Origin: Saturnia japonica
Lineage: Eukaryota; Arthropoda; Insecta; Lepidoptera; Saturniidae
Assembly (NCBI GenBank): GCA_033032175.1
Contig: CM065306.1
Coordinates: 24,163,001-24,227,000 of the forward strand
Direction: 5' to 3'
DNA length: 64,000 nt
The notes under the pieces are model-generated. The model was not told the origin of the DNA. It made no database searches and worked only from the letters and a program-made list of their open reading frames with translations. The first letter of the stretch is position 1. Each line of letters opens with the position of its first letter. This document shows positions 1 to 12,904 of this stretch, piece after piece. The translations under genes and the position numbers were made by a program.

Positions 1-542
1 TAAAGTTATTTTAAACTGGGTATTTGCCACATTTATTATCAATTTATTGTGTTAATTTTCTGTTAACTTTTCACTATAGTCGCTGACAGTGCTGCTTTTT
101 TTATCTATTCTTTGGCGGGACATAAATTGTGCATCTGTCAATATCAGTATTTTATTTACATGGTCAATGTAGTTTATTTTGGAAACGTTAATAAATTCGT
201 CAGTGTTAGGTCGTTATCGTTTCTATTAAGCCATTTTGTAAAATACGCTTTGTATTCAACATGTTACCTTCCTAAATGCTTAGAGGAAGATGTTTTAACT
301 CTACTACACTTGTACACATTATCTAAACTATATCACTTAATATGTCATCAAAATTCCTATATACCGGGTTAAAGAATTAAAAAATGAATGCAATACTGAT
401 CAGTGAAGTTCTCGACGAGGGCGTTTTTCGATTGCTATTTTACGCTGTGCGCTGTTTTTCTATTGTACTCCCTAATTCCTTATCATTAAACTTCCAGAAA
501 AGTTTAAGTAATGTGGCAGAACATTTTTTTATCTCTACACAG
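1..542. other. Presumed Git intron sequence (no exon recognised)
   Basis: AT-rich DNA directly upstream of the first recognisable Git exon. It ends in a strong pyrimidine-rich acceptor (TTTTTTTATCTCTACACAG, 524-542). Open frames here show no resemblance to GIT proteins or to any family I know. Upstream Git exons (ArfGAP domain, ankyrin repeats, Spa2-homology region) must lie outside the window. Confidence 0.6.
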
Positions 543-3500
543 CTTTCGAATCTTGTACCACGCACGGGCGAAACTGTATCGTCAACATACAACCCCTCGC
601 TTCCAATGGAATACACGTTGAGCGTAGATCTACGACGGACACAGTCCCCTAGCGCGCTGGCTCTCTTCGCTCCCGAGAGGACAGAACAAATCGAAACGCT
701 AAAGAAGGAACTCCACGACAAAGACTCGACGATAACCGATTTAAAGAATCAGTTGAGAAGCCTACAGACAATCGTCGAACAGCTAACGAAGGAGAACAGC
801 GTGCTGAAGACGAACAGCGTGGACGACGACCAGAGTATGACGTCACAGTTATCGACAAACGAAAGTAGCACGTTTGACGGCCCCTCGAAACTGCAGGAGA
901 GGGGCAGGAGCCTGGAGACCGAGCAGATGACGCGCGACGATGAAACTGAGATGAAATTGCCGAAGGGTGCGCAGCGACCGGTCAGTATGTTTGAGACTAG
1001 AGAGGGACCAAAGAATAATTGGCAGGTTACTAAACATCAGGTACTAATCTCTTATTAATTAAAACTAATATGTCGTTGATGCATTGCCTTGTCCGTTATA
1101 TTCTTTCCTTGGGATGATGTCAATCCCAGATGACATGTAGCACATTTTTTTTTTAATTCCTTACTTTTTCATTACACAATGTTCGATAATGCAATGCAAC
1201 CATGACATCATATTTATCTAAAGCTGTACTAGTATTGACCTAAGTATGAACAGATAATTAGTTCCCTAATTTAGAATTAATAGGGACTTTTGGTTACTTA
1301 AAACTAACATTTCGGCAAACTCTCCCGTGTTGCCAGTTCAAGACAAAAATAACTAACATTATTTAGAATAAAATGGTTATATTTGGTGTAGTTGACTAAA
1401 TTATAAATTCTAACATTATCTATTTGGATTATAGGGGTTAATACCATAGACTTGGGATTACGTGTAAGACGGTTTTTGGTTAAAAAGAAGTAATTACAAA
1501 TTTATCTGCTGTTGTGTATTCACTTAGTTTTTTTTATCAAAGATTTATTTTTGATCATCTTGCTTTATAATTTCTCTACCTGCTATTTTCAAATGATTAT
1601 TTTCCATCATTTCCTGAAATAAATAAATAAATGTAATCTCACCTTCCCTCACTGTAATTCTGGCATGGCGAAGTTCTATGGCTATAATTTAAAAAATGAG
1701 CTATGTGGACCCTCTGAGGCATCATTTTTTTGCGCGGGTTTTTTAATACATTGATCAAGTAAGTAAGGCTACAAAGTTATTTGTTACTAGCCATGTGCCT
1801 GACGTAAACGGGATATCCATCAGCTACATGCTACATTCCAGGAGTCAAGCTATTTTGAACCCGATGAATCGGATATATATTAGTGCATACTTTATTTTAT
1901 TTGTAATGTCTAGTTTATATAATGAAGTCCGGAGCGAAATTACATTGTTCTAGATCTAACGGTTTCAGCTATACATTGTCTGTAAGTCAATCCTAAGAAT
2001 TTTAAATGTAGATATTTGATTTTGAGATGTTGTAGGCCTTAGATCCCGTTAATCCTTAACTGGTTTTAAACATTTGTGTACACTTCTACCACATTAACTG
2101 TGAACTGAAGAGCGTCACTGTAATCGCTGAGGTTTTGTTATTTTTTGCATATATTTATCCATTGTATCCTTTCTTTAATTATTTTCGAAATTAAACCTTC
2201 ACTTACACGTGAAAAAATAAACGTGTTTATGTACTTAAATGAGTTTAAGATAAAAACTTTTTCCAGGTATTTAATCCATATACATACATACAGATATTAA
2301 GTACAATTCTACTTGAAAATATTAATTAATTAACCGGATTAGCCGGATGGCGGCTGTAGTTCCATGTTCTGCCATTTCACAGGTAAGATGGTTCTACCAC
2401 ACCACGATTTTCGTAAAATAATTTTCAGCTGACAACGCTGTCAAGTCTCGATCGTTCGCTCACGCAGAGTGTATTGGAAGGCGGTAGTGGGTTGGAGACG
2501 TTACCGAGCGCGGATATGGTGCATCGTCGCGCGGAGATAGTCACTCGCGCGATACAGGACCTGTGGGCCGCAGCGCGGGATCACCACCCGAGGCTGGTAG
2601 ACCGGGGGGACTCCATCCGTCAGGCCGTGCGGTCTCTACTGGCGCTCTTCCCACAGGTACTTCACTTGTGTCAATTTAATCAATTAAAGTGTATCATTAT
2701 CTCAGGCGAAAGACGTCCAATCCTGGGCTTAGGCCTCCCCTAATAATCGCCACAATGAGCGTTCTTGCGCTGTATGCATTCACCGGTTTCCCGCAATTTT
2801 TACCAGGTTGTCGATTCACCTTGTGGTTGGTCAGCCGACGCTGCGTTTTACGGTTCGTGTCGTGTGAGTGTCGGCTTAGAATAGCACCACCAAATTTCAT
2901 CCCTTGGGTGTCGTAAAAAGGGACTAAAGGATTAGCCGAAGGAGGGGTAGCAGCGTCTTTTGAGTATTATTTTAGCCAAACTGCGATCGACAATGCGCCT
3001 GCCAAGCATGGCGATTACGGCAAATCCCCCCCTTTAATAACATGCAAGTTAAAGTGTATATTCTGTAGGATTACATTTGTGCCTGTTGTGAAAATGTTGA
3101 AATGTCTATTTATTTTATAACGATACTACATACATCCATACGGACAAGTAGTTCAAGTTTAAGCAAATTTTATTGTCGAAAGGGTATTATAGGGTGGAAC
3201 AATGACGTAATTACAAAAAAAGTCGAAATTGACATTTTGGTGTGAAATAAGTTCCTGTTGCAAAAGTTATATCTATAGAAAAAATATGACAGAATTGTTT
3301 TTACTATAGTTTATGATAGAGGGAGTGAATGTCGTTCGGCTTCATTTCCCAAAAAATTATACAATTCCAAACTTTTAAATTCTTCCACTGAATAATTACT
3401 AGAAGGTAATTAATTACGTCGTTGTTCTATTGGATGAGCGAAGTGCTTAGTGACAACTTGATGGTTATGGTCCAGCAAGTGAATATTAAAACTACATTAT

Positions 3501-3819
3501 CACCTTGCTCTATGCATAAAGGCGCTTGAAAGGCTCACTCGAGCATTCGAAGTAACCTCGACCGCTCCTCAATTAAACAGTGATCTCTTGATTTTCAATT
3601 GTACATTAATAATTGACAGACGTGTTCCGATCGAGATCTGAACATCGTGCTGAGCGAGTTGCGTGGTGCATGCGAGGAGGTGTGCGCCGCGTGCTCCGCC
3701 CCGCACCCTCCTCGCCCTCCGCCCCCGCGCCCTGTGGACTGAACGAGGTGCGCGCGGCCGCCTACGAGCTGGCCAAGGCGACGAAACTCCTCGTGACGCA
3801 CTTCCACGCGCCTTCATAG
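543..3819 (+). CDS. Git: GIT-type ARF GTPase-activating scaffold, C-terminal part; 5' partial, frameshift in last exon
   Basis: This is the 3' part of a GIT (GPCR-kinase-interacting) protein, a scaffold at focal adhesions and synapses that joins PIX, paxillin and ARF-GAP activity. Exons: 543-1040, 2429-2656, 3620-3819, all phase 0. The first encodes a coiled coil (ERTEQIETLKKELHDKD, then LRSLQTIVEQLTKENS), then the PVSMFETREGPKNNW segment. The second and third encode the paxillin-binding, FAT-like helices (VHRRAEIVTRAIQDLW; AYELAKATKLLVTHF), which match the conserved GIT C-terminus. The final exon is broken. From 3620 the frame reads SELRGACEEVCAAC, then a proline-rich run, and stops at PVD-TGA (3740-3742). 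The conserved last helix is in the next frame, LNEVRAAAYELAK, ending at TAG 3817-3819. A single missing base, for example at 3739-3740 or in the nearby C-rich run, would reconcile the two. This is either a sequencing or assembly error, or a real allele that removes the last helix. Confidence 0.9.
1041..2428 (+). other. Git intron between the coiled-coil and FAT-domain exons
   Basis: Begins at donor GTACTAATC (1041) and ends at acceptor ATTTTCAG (2428). AT-rich; no open frame, tRNA-like box or delimitable transposon seen. Confidence 0.75.
2700..2965 (-). repeat. Degenerate non-LTR retrotransposon 3'-end fragment in Git intron
   Basis: Read on the minus strand, the sequence resembles the 3' terminal part of a very common lepidopteran LINE: a decayed region where GGxPVxAxxARxLIVAIxxGGL and 'DVFRL' can be followed in mixed frames, preceded by a GTCGTAAAAAGGGACTAAAGG block. 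Frames are broken, so it is a fossil. Assignment is by remembered similarity, not by a search. Confidence 0.5.
3130..3225 (+). repeat. LINE 3'-end fragment, same family as the copy near 47.5 kb
   Basis: TTTATTGTCGAAAGGGTATT and ATAGGGTGG here match 47532-47562 (TTTATTGTCAAAGGGGTATT, ATAGGGTGG), which encodes the LINE end LLSKGYYRVADYVND. This copy is short, diverged and not coding. Confidence 0.55.
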
Positions 3820-3958
3820 CGATCGACACTGGACTACTACACCACTGTGTAGAGAGAACATCGGAGATAATTGCCAGGTGACTTCACTACTGTCTCATCG
3901 CATATCTTTTTCCTCAGCGATGCTGGAATACCTGCTCATGTGGTAGAAAGAGGTCACT

Positions 3959-4325
3959 TTCCAGAACATTCTATAGTGCAATCTTCCAGAAATTTGTATA
4001 GTGTTGCCACTATCTAGGATCTTTTAGTTTTAAATATGGGATTCCTTGCGGCTGCTCAGGGAGTTCTAATAGTCGGAGATACCTTCTAGAATATTCTATA
4101 GTGCAGTCTTCCAGAATTTTCCATAGTGTTGCCACTATCTAAGATCTTTGAGTTTTAAATATGGGATTCCTTGCGGCTGCTCAGAGAGTTCTAATAGTCG
4201 AAGACACCTTCCAGAATATTCTATGGTGCAATCTTCCAGAATTTTCCATAGTGTTGCCAATATCTAGGATCTTTTAGTTTCAAATATGGAATTCTCTGCG
4301 GCTGGTCAGAGAATTTTAAAAATTA
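3959..4325 (+). repeat. Three tandem copies of a 125-bp unit in the Git 3' UTR
   Basis: Copies begin at 3959, 4084 and 4209, an exact 125-bp period. Each holds TTCCAGAATATTCTATAGTG-like sequence, a GTGTTGCCACTATCTAGGAT block, TTTAAATATGGGATTCC and GCGGCTGCTCAGAGAG. Copies 1 and 2 are close to identical; copy 3 is more diverged and loses similarity after about 4310. It lies between the Git stop (3819) and the poly(A) signal at 4485, so it is probably transcribed in the 3' UTR. Confidence 0.9.
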
Positions 4326-4484
4326 GTGCCTATGACGCAAAAGTTCCTCGGATGTCGAGGACTGAATTTGTTATCCACCAGACAGTGGAGTGCTTGTTAT
4401 TGTGTAAAGAAATGCTGTGTTCGTGAGAGTGGTTCTTTAATTGTGATCTGTGGTTAGTTTAAGGTAATTTTATATTGACAGACG

Positions 4485-4490
4485 AATAAA
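4485..4490 (+). other. Candidate poly(A) signal of Git
   Basis: AATAAA, 665 bp after the Git stop and just past the triplicated 125-bp repeat. No other canonical hexamer lies closer to the stop in a plausible position. Confidence 0.5.
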
Positions 4491-7400
4491 GGCGAATTTC
4501 TGATGTATTAAAAATGTATATGTTTCATATACTGTTATAAATATGAAACCAATATTTAATGAACCGCTTTCAAATATAATACCAGGTTGTATTACTATGC
4601 GTTTCAAATGAGAAGATAATCGCGTCCGCGTAAACTTCACTCACGTGGAGCCACAGCTACATCATGTTACGAACAAAGAAATTCTCGAAATATTATCGAA
4701 TATTACCTTTGCTGTAGTGTCTAGATGTGGAATAGTGTCCCAACCAACGTCTGCTCTCTTTCGCTAGAAATATATATTTATATATATTATACATATATAA
4801 TTATAAATAATAAGGATCTAATGGTCCTTCAAACGAGGCAGGAAGAGGCGTTATTGTCACCGGCAGTCGCCGTTGTTTGTGGACCGTACTGTATTTACCA
4901 TAAGGTGCTGTACAGCCATTTCGCTGAGTTAAAATAACAATAAAAAAACTTGTCAAAAATTTACTATCAGCAACGAAAATATAAAAAATATCTATTTTTA
5001 ACAACTGCAAAAAAGGAGAATTATATATTTCGAGCATATGTATGTATGTATGTATATTTCTTTGGCACGCTCTGTAGCCTAAACGGCTTGATGTATTTTA
5101 TCATCAAACGAGGTTTCGCTAGATTCGTCTTAATTACGGGAGTGACATAGGCTATATAATATTTAAATACGACGTCTCTGAGTCGGGTTTTTTGCTTCCT
5201 TTTTAATAATTTAGCTTGTTATCTGAAATAATTTACTTTATAATCTTTTGATGACAAAATAGAAGTACATTTTCAATAAAAATATACATAGGCCTCTTTA
5301 AATTTTATCAAATTTCTGGTCACGTAACGTACAAAATTATTAGAATGTACATTGTTATTGTTTTTCTGATCGTACATTTATACTGAAGGTTGCATTCAAA
5401 TTTCAAAGCAAGATGGCGGTCTGACAGCAATTTTCTTATTCGAAACGCGTAGTAAGTAGGTATTTGTTTTTATTTGATAACAATTTAGATTAAACTATTA
5501 TGACAGTATTTTTCTTATGCAGTTTTGAAATCTCATGAGAGTATGTCCCTAGCGACCCGAGCAGGTTTAAACAACTTCAGTTTCTGATTTAGAGTGAGAA
5601 TTTTAGACTATTATAAAGTATTTAATATCTTGTTAGTCTGTTTACATTATAATATAAATGTCGTCCACGCTTTTATACCACGATTAAAATATTTAATCTC
5701 GAGGCTGAGTTTTACAGTGTTGGTTTTTTTTTTCAACACTTGTCTTCCTTATTTCGGTTGTATACTTCATATAATTTTAAATACAAAACCATGTATGTAT
5801 TCATTTGTATTATACAATAATCTAATATAAGCTCATTTCATAAAATAGCACCGTGGTAGTGTCGGTAAATTGCGGTATTATATGGTTAAAAATATTAATA
5901 AACATAGATTTGTCTATTAATAATTGTCGTATCTAAAGTATAAAAATGTTCTTATAAAAAAATAATAGGATATTTATCTATAAATGATATTTATACTTAA
6001 ATAAATACTTGTCGATACCAAAATATATTAAATAAATATTTATTATATTTGTGTTCCGTGAAGAATTTGTACAAATGTCTGATCTCGATGATTTTATTGA
6101 AAATATAAATAATTTATAGACACGGGTGAGCTCGTAGAACTAACTCGTAGAACTTCCTCCGAAATACAACCAATTACAAGTTAAACAAATTATATTAGAA
6201 TCAAAAGTTTCAACTATAGAGAATCATGTAAAGATATACATAATTTGCATTGATTATAAAATATTAAACGCTAGCTTTTGCCCGAGAATTCGTTCCCGTT
6301 GTCTTTGAAATGAAGTGACAAGCGCGCCACCTATTAGAACTCGTGATACTAAAACAAAGCCATCACGAGCTTACGCCCAACAACCTAAGGAAGTTTCATC
6401 GTACTCGTATGAATAACAATAGTATTTTGCAAACAATTTAAATCAAAATTCAGTTTAATATGGGTTGTAGTAGACAATACTTAAGCATTTATACTGGCAT
6501 GCAATATTATAATGGTTTTGTAACACATAAAGGGACAATTTTAATGTTAAACAATTAATATTGTATGATATTTGCACTTTGTTTATCGATTATTTAAATC
6601 AAGACGTACAATCTCAGAAGGCATGATTAATTATTACTCGTGTCATTCCATTAAATGTGTTCTTTCCTTATTAAATTCTTATATTATGTAATGTTAAGAG
6701 TTTTTAATATAACATGTATTTTTATATTTTTAATGATTGTATGAGAAAATGTCGTTTACGATGTCTCGGGTTACTAATTTGAGAAAATGTCATTATCGAA
6801 CGCGTTTTCTTTTCACAAACAGTCGATGTGCTTTAATAAGTTTATACGTAAAGAAATGAGTATTATTATCGAAGAGTATAATAATTGTTATTAACTTAAT
6901 TATAATAATGAGTTATTCTTATAAAATGTTAACAGCAATGGCACAGATTTGAAACAAAAGGCAGATGTAGAACATAGAACACGAAAAAGTCGCAAACAAT
7001 AAAAAAGTAATGCAATGTTCTTTTTTCCAAAAACAAAAAAATAGGAAATCTGTGTACCGTTTCGTAGGTAACAAAGCATATTTTGATATTACATATTTGT
7101 TATTGTTACTGATCACAAAACTGCAACTATGTTGCTTTTGTTGTTCTGAAGTCTCCGTCTGCCGTTCTGAAATTTGTGATCATTGGGTAAAATACTTTTC
7201 TCTTAATATAGCTTCAAGATAAAAAATGTTTCAGTTGTGTCTGATATCGATTTTAATTTTGATTAATATGGTAGTAGTTCTTGTTTAGTGTAGGGAATAT
7301 AATTTAATTATTTTTAAATCTATATTAATGTTAAAATGGTATTAAAATTTAAAATAACTTTCCTGTTTCAATGAGAATAAAAAATACATGTTAATATATA

Positions 7401-7731
7401 AATAATGGTTTTAATAAAAATGTTCATAATTTCACGTAGATAGATATAAATCCACAAAGCAGAGGTGCTTATTAGGGTTCCGTATGTCCCAGTGCAGTGC
7501 TCGTAGTGCCCAGTACATAGATTATTATATAAAAAAGAAACTGTGCCTAAATTTGTACATTTGTTAGACGAATCCTAGATAAGTTTTATATTATAATATC
7601 AGTTGTGTAGTTTTTATATGAGCGTTTCATAATATACTTATATTGTGTTGTTGGCTGCGGATGATTTATATGAAATTATTCATTAAAATCGACGTTATTG
7701 TAAGTGATGTATTAGCTTCGGTACGAGATGT
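4491..7731. other. Intergenic AT-rich DNA
   Basis: No exon, tRNA or delimitable element recognised. Small TATA runs occur near 4768-4800, and a short (ATGT)n tract at about 5037-5055. Open frames in this stretch are short, of low complexity and without recognisable motifs. Confidence 0.6.
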
Positions 7732-8278
7732 CTTATAGTCTGACCGCCGTAAGCGCGGCCCTCCTAATGATCTGCGGGACGCGGGAGCGGAACACAACCG
7801 ACCAATAAGCTAGTCTATTGCTTGCCGTCAGGAGCAATTGAAGTTTAACGTAAGGGCTTTCGTGGTTTACGTTTTTTGACTGCTACACATGACATTACTT
7901 TACGAAGATAGAAATTATGATCCTGGTATTTTAAAAAAACTTTGCAGTCAATGGAAAGTAATGAATCATCGCGTTATGAGTAATTTACATTATTAAATAG
8001 TATTAAATTCAAAGACGTTTCACTTTAACTGCTTGTAATAATAACACGCACTTTTTTTTATATGATAGTTATTTGATTAGCATAATAATAAAGACAACAA
8101 TGTTATAAAATATTAAATATTTTAGCAATTAATATTTGTCACAGTTGCAATAACATGCATAAAATATTGATTGTAAGATATAGGGTATTAACTCAATACC
8201 GTGTATATTCGTGTACACCCACCGTCCTGCGTCCCGCAAACCATCAGGAGGGTTGCGCTTTCTGCGATCGGCCTATAA
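7732..8278. repeat. MITE-like element with ~58-bp imperfect terminal inverted repeats
   Basis: The left arm (7732-7790) and the reverse complement of the right arm (8221-8278) share TTATAG, then AAGCGC, CCCTCCT, ATG and TGCGGGACGC in the same order and spacing. The interior is AT-rich with no coding potential, as expected for a non-autonomous DNA transposon. No clear target duplication beyond TA/TTA. Confidence 0.65.
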
Positions 8279-8687
8279 TATACATACGTATGTGTATAAT
8301 GTGATCCACTATATGTGCCAATATATATTGTAAAAGACGTAGATTAATTAATCGTGATGCATTTCTGTGAAGAAGTCCTGTTTCGATGATAATTTAGGTA
8401 TATATGGGTCAATCAACTATTTTACCCACACGTTTCTGTCACTGAAATGTTATTAAAAATATGTACTAATTGATAACAGTCATAAACAAAAGTAATATCA
8501 CAATGAAATTGTACCTAAGATTCACAACGGCGATAATTTTCTCAGAAATCTTTTGATTCTATGAAGTTTCATGGTAACTCGGAATACGAAATATACGTTC
8601 CATACAAAATATTCCTGCCTGAAGTACACATGAATTAGTCAACTTTCATTATAAATGAACTTTTATTTGTCACTTGCGGTTAATCCA
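8279..8687. other. Intergenic AT-rich DNA
   Basis: Nothing recognisable beyond short A/T runs. Confidence 0.5.
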
Positions 8688-8950
8688 TACTAATATTATA
8701 AATGCGAAAGTAACTCGCGCCTAAATCGCTGTACCAATTTTGATAAATTTTGGTATAAATGTAGATTGGACTTTGGGAAAGGACATAGGGTACTTTTTGT
8801 AGCGAAAATAAAATTTTAAGGGTAAAAAATAGGAGATGAAAGTATGTAAGAGGAAAATATCAGTTTCCATGACAACCAGTTTGTTGATTTGAAATGACAG
8901 CGTTGTCAATGTTGATTTATTGACAGTATTATACTTAATTAGAAATGTAT
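8688..8950. repeat. Dispersed lepidopteran repeat starting TACTAATATTATAAATGCG
   Basis: Starts with TACTAATATTATAAATGCG, a hallmark of a very abundant lepidopteran SINE/RTE-type repeat. The following 'TTTTGATAAATTTTGGTA' segment resembles the degenerate 'predicted-ligand' core of those repeats. No coding capacity. Confidence 0.5.
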
Positions 8951-11439
8951 TATATTTCTAATAATTACCTATTGAATGATAGTCCAGTTTTCTTTTTAAG
9001 ATTGGCTGAAGTTTATATAAACTGTTTAACTACATAGTACGGGATAATGACTGTTTTATTTTATGACGCTGTCAAACCGCGGCTCGCGGGAGTTTATATA
9101 TTCTAAGCGATATACCTATTGTAAATTATCTGGTTTATACAGTTTTGCTACAAGTGAATTATTTTCATTGTGTTATTCCACATGTGGTGAAAATAAAATT
9201 TGGGTGAAAGTTTGTATGAAGAACTCATTCATATTTATTCTTTTAGTAAGAAAGGAATAAAAGGGGTTTCACGTTTTTCAAAAAACCTTCCCGTAGGCCG
9301 GTACAATAAGGTATGATTTTAATTATTTTTGAAGTTTTATTTGGACGGTTAATGTGTTGGATTCATATTGGCATATAATGTCAATACCATATAAACAGTA
9401 ATAACCCCATCTATGATTTTCTTTTGGTTTGTCGTGTTTCGAAATCAGCCGGTGCATATGTAGTAATATAGCGGGGTGGTAGGGATTACGACCACAATAC
9501 ACATAGTGATAAACCCATGTACGATTTTCTTTTGCTTTTTTTGGTATTATATAAATATAGCTATCTGTATTAATAAATCTGTAGTCCTGTCTGTACATTT
9601 AACATTTTTCCAAAATTTCCCGATACGCGTATTATATAAACGATACTGATGACGAATGATATGAAAAATGACTGCATGATATAGTTTATCGTGTATAATA
9701 CATAATAACAATAAGGCAAAACAGAAAATTCTCTAATTTTAGTTCCTAACAAAATGCGTATACCGAGTTACCTTCACGAATTATGTCAGGAAAGAAAACA
9801 TAATATATACGGGTTTTATCTGAAGTAGCTTTCATACTATTTGCCTTCACTAGCATGGAGGCGACGTTGCCCTTTGATATGGCATTTGACCATAATAAAA
9901 GAAAAGTAAAATTAATCTTTTCGAAAAACAAAAAAAAAATATCGTCTCGTAAGTGTGGGTATATTAGTTGTTGATCCAAAATTTTATGCTTTACAGTTTT
10001 TTAATATACGGGTAAGTATAATATTTGACACTTAATTTCTATCTATTTTAAGTGATTTATATTATATCTACTGTAAATATAAGTTTGTTGCTTATATAAT
10101 ATAATTTATTTGATTAAAGATGTGTTTTTTTGCTACATTTTTCAATAATGATTATAATCCTGTATCAGCTGTTAGAATATAAATTTTGTTAGTGATATCT
10201 TTATATCGATAGTAGTAAATTCTGTTTCATGAAATCAGTATTGTTATGGTTGATATTTTAGATATAAAATGGACGTTATACTTTTTTAAGGAAATAAATT
10301 ATTTACATATTATATATTGCTGAATAAAGAAATTCTAATTAACATAGAAACAGGATTTTGAATGAATCCGTTTTGATTAAGTATAATATAACGAAATTTT
10401 TAACTTTTAACATATTATTAATAAATTTTATTAATTTACAAATTATAATATTGTTTAATTTCGAACATTTCTATTATTAGTCTTAATGCTCCTCTATTGG
10501 TGAAATGCTGTTCTTTCAGTTGACCTTCCCGAGTCAGTGGTAGATTAAGCCCTTCGGAGATCTAGGTCTGCGCAATCAAATGGTATCCCCCGGCCTCTGG
10601 CACTGTTGTCGGATTACTGCCTCGCTTTTCTTCCTAACCTATGCTGTATTTTCATTCCCACGGAGTGAAATGACACGTCATGTGTTGTAGGTTTATTGTG
10701 TTTTTAAAATAGTGATGTCACCAATCGGTACTAATTGTATTTACACCCGTATGAAATATTATAGTAAGTAGTAGTATTGTAGTAGTAATATCTTAGCGAC
10801 CGCGCTGTGCTCGATTTCTTAAAAGCAAAAAAGAAAAACACCTATCTAGGTAAACTTGGAATATTAAACATTATCTAAGTGCAAAGTTTCATCGAAAACG
10901 TTAGAGCCGTTCACAAGAAACCAATTACATATATAAACAAGAATTGTTCATATAATATAATAACATTTTTTCCAAAAACATTGAGTCCCTTATATGTGAA
11001 GCCCGAAAAAGGAAGACAAATTCCCATCTCTTGTTGGTCAACCAAAGTTTTTTTTTTCAGTTGTTTGTTATAGTTTCTTAAATTATGTAATGATAATAGT
11101 AAATGATCGGGTATGTTGAATATCACATAATATTTAGATTAATAAAGAAAAACCCACAATTCAGTATTTAAAATCTTACGATTCAAATAATTGTAACGTA
11201 AAATGTACGGTAGCACAACACTACAAAAATTAATGTGATAACATTATTTTCCAAGTTTGACGTTAGTGATTGTCAATTCACTCGGTGGGAATAAAAACAC
11301 AGTGTATCAATGTAAAACTTCAAATAATTAAAAAAATATACTGTTTATAGGTAGGTACCTACTCATATTCTGTATTAAAGCAAAGATAATTTACTATAGT
11401 CGTACAGGTTTTTACTAGAGTGGTTGAGCGCGAACCTTT
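8951..11439. other. Intergenic AT-rich DNA
   Basis: No exon found. A slightly GC-richer patch at 10530-10640 (CCTTCCCGAGTCAGTGG to GGCACTGTTGTCGGATTACTG) looks repeat-derived but I cannot delimit it. Open frames near 9323-9598 and 9746-9979 have AT-driven composition and no recognisable domain. Confidence 0.5.
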
Positions 11440-11705
11440 TTGGTAAAGGTAACTACAAGACAATTTTTAACAAAAAACAAAACCTACTTCAATTATTTTG
11501 CAGAGTTCTCTGGTGTATCTTCGAAGGTGAAGGTCCAGTGCCAATGAATTAAAATGTGACCACCATTAAGGTATCTTCTTTCCAACATAAAAGGATAATC
11601 TAAATCGGTTCATAAACAAAGAAGTTATGGTTGAACATTCATAAAAAAATAAAAGTACATTCGAATTTAACCTCTTTTGTTGAATTCGGTTAAAAACAAA
11701 ACCTT
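11440..11705 (+). repeat. Dispersed lepidopteran repeat ending in TTGAATTCGGTTAAAAA
   Basis: The block TAAATCGGTTCATAAACAAA, then GAAGTTATGGTTGAACATTC, and the end CTCTTTTGTTGAATTCGGTT match a common lepidopteran repeat whose consensus ends in TTTTTGAAGTCGGTT. A copy in the opposite orientation begins at 49875. Confidence 0.55.
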
Positions 11706-11984
11706 CGGGTGTTTTTGTAAACTTCTCGATCACTTTATTATAGAAATCCTGATATTTTCATGTATAAATTTTCAATACACACTCGTCATGGCCAGAGCAT
11801 TGAGGCGATTTTCCCCCATAGCGCATCTTAATCTGGTTTTTTAGTTTTTTTGAAATATATAACAAAAGTTGCGTATGGCCAAAACTCTGCTTTAATAATG
11901 AACACTATACAGATTATTGAAGAGACAAACAATTCACTACGTACGGCGTCCATAGGAAACGGAAAAAGTTCTTAGTGTTGGGGT

Positions 11985-12140
11985 TGCTAAATAAAATCTT
12001 ATACGGGCCACCTGATGGTAAGCGGCTATCATAGCTTATGGACGTTTTTAATCCCATAGGTGTCCCTAGCTTCTTGCCAACCTTGAACCCCCTACCAGAT
12101 GGAGGTTCACACTCTTTGAACTCCCTCTTCCCCAAGGACC
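11985..12140 (+). repeat. Fossil 'CCACCTGATGGTAAG' repeat
   Basis: GGGCCACCTGATGGTAAGCG followed by a CTTATGGACG and CTTGCCAACCTTG pattern is typical of a widespread lepidopteran repeat, the 3' region of non-LTR elements. It is diverged and short. Confidence 0.5.
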
Positions 12141-12904
12141 TTTAGAAACCTCAATAACTAACCCCAGGAACAACACGCAATGTTATATAGCTGCGACCTT
12201 TTGTAGAGTGAAACTCCACCGGACGGACTGCTGTCCATATTTTCTCTATGCCCTACCTCTCTTATCATATATTTAGTCTCCTGAGCCGCTTTAACAATAG
12301 ACTATAGCAACGCGAACGGAATACTTCGAATGGAATAAATTTATTGAGGTTTCGATGTTCAGGATTTGCTTGATCAATCAAGTGAGTGGACTTAGGACTT
12401 TTGTTTAATCTCTAGGAGGAGGGTATCTACCTCTCCCTGCCCCCCACCCCCTTGGACCTTAAACATTACCATGTAGGTATTTTAAGCTTTTCAAACTTTA
12501 ACCTCGATTTTCTTTTAACTATACTTCACAAATTTATTGTAGATTTCCTTACGATAGAATAATTTAGCAAAAAATTAGTCCACATATTGTAGTTTAGTCA
12601 TATGATGTCCTCTATTTAAATTCACGAAGAACTCTAAACGTGCAATAATTTCGTGTAATTCTGTATAACATACAAAAGTATAATTATGAAAAGAATTACA
12701 AATAATAAGTCCATTTACCCGTTCGTCCTTGGCCACTGGCCAGAGCATTACAAACTGTACACACGGCACGACTGCGGCCCGTCATTAACGTAAGTACTTA
12801 CCTATTGTGTGACTTGTCTTGTGAAATCAACTGAATAAGTATCCATTAAATTATTACGTCACCTAAATGTTTAACAAGTCGAGACGGTCGAATAGTTTTC
12901 ACTG
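12141..12904. other. Intergenic DNA
   Basis: No gene or delimitable repeat seen; a C-rich run lies at about 12438-12462. Confidence 0.5.

Noticed and set aside
3569..3829. Minus-strand Arg-rich frames opposite the last Git exon
   Set aside because: GC-rich shadows of Git; the plus-strand reading has family conservation and correct splice phase.
5037..5056. ATGT repeat suspected as a CRISPR or satellite array
   Set aside because: Only about five 4-bp units; a simple microsatellite.
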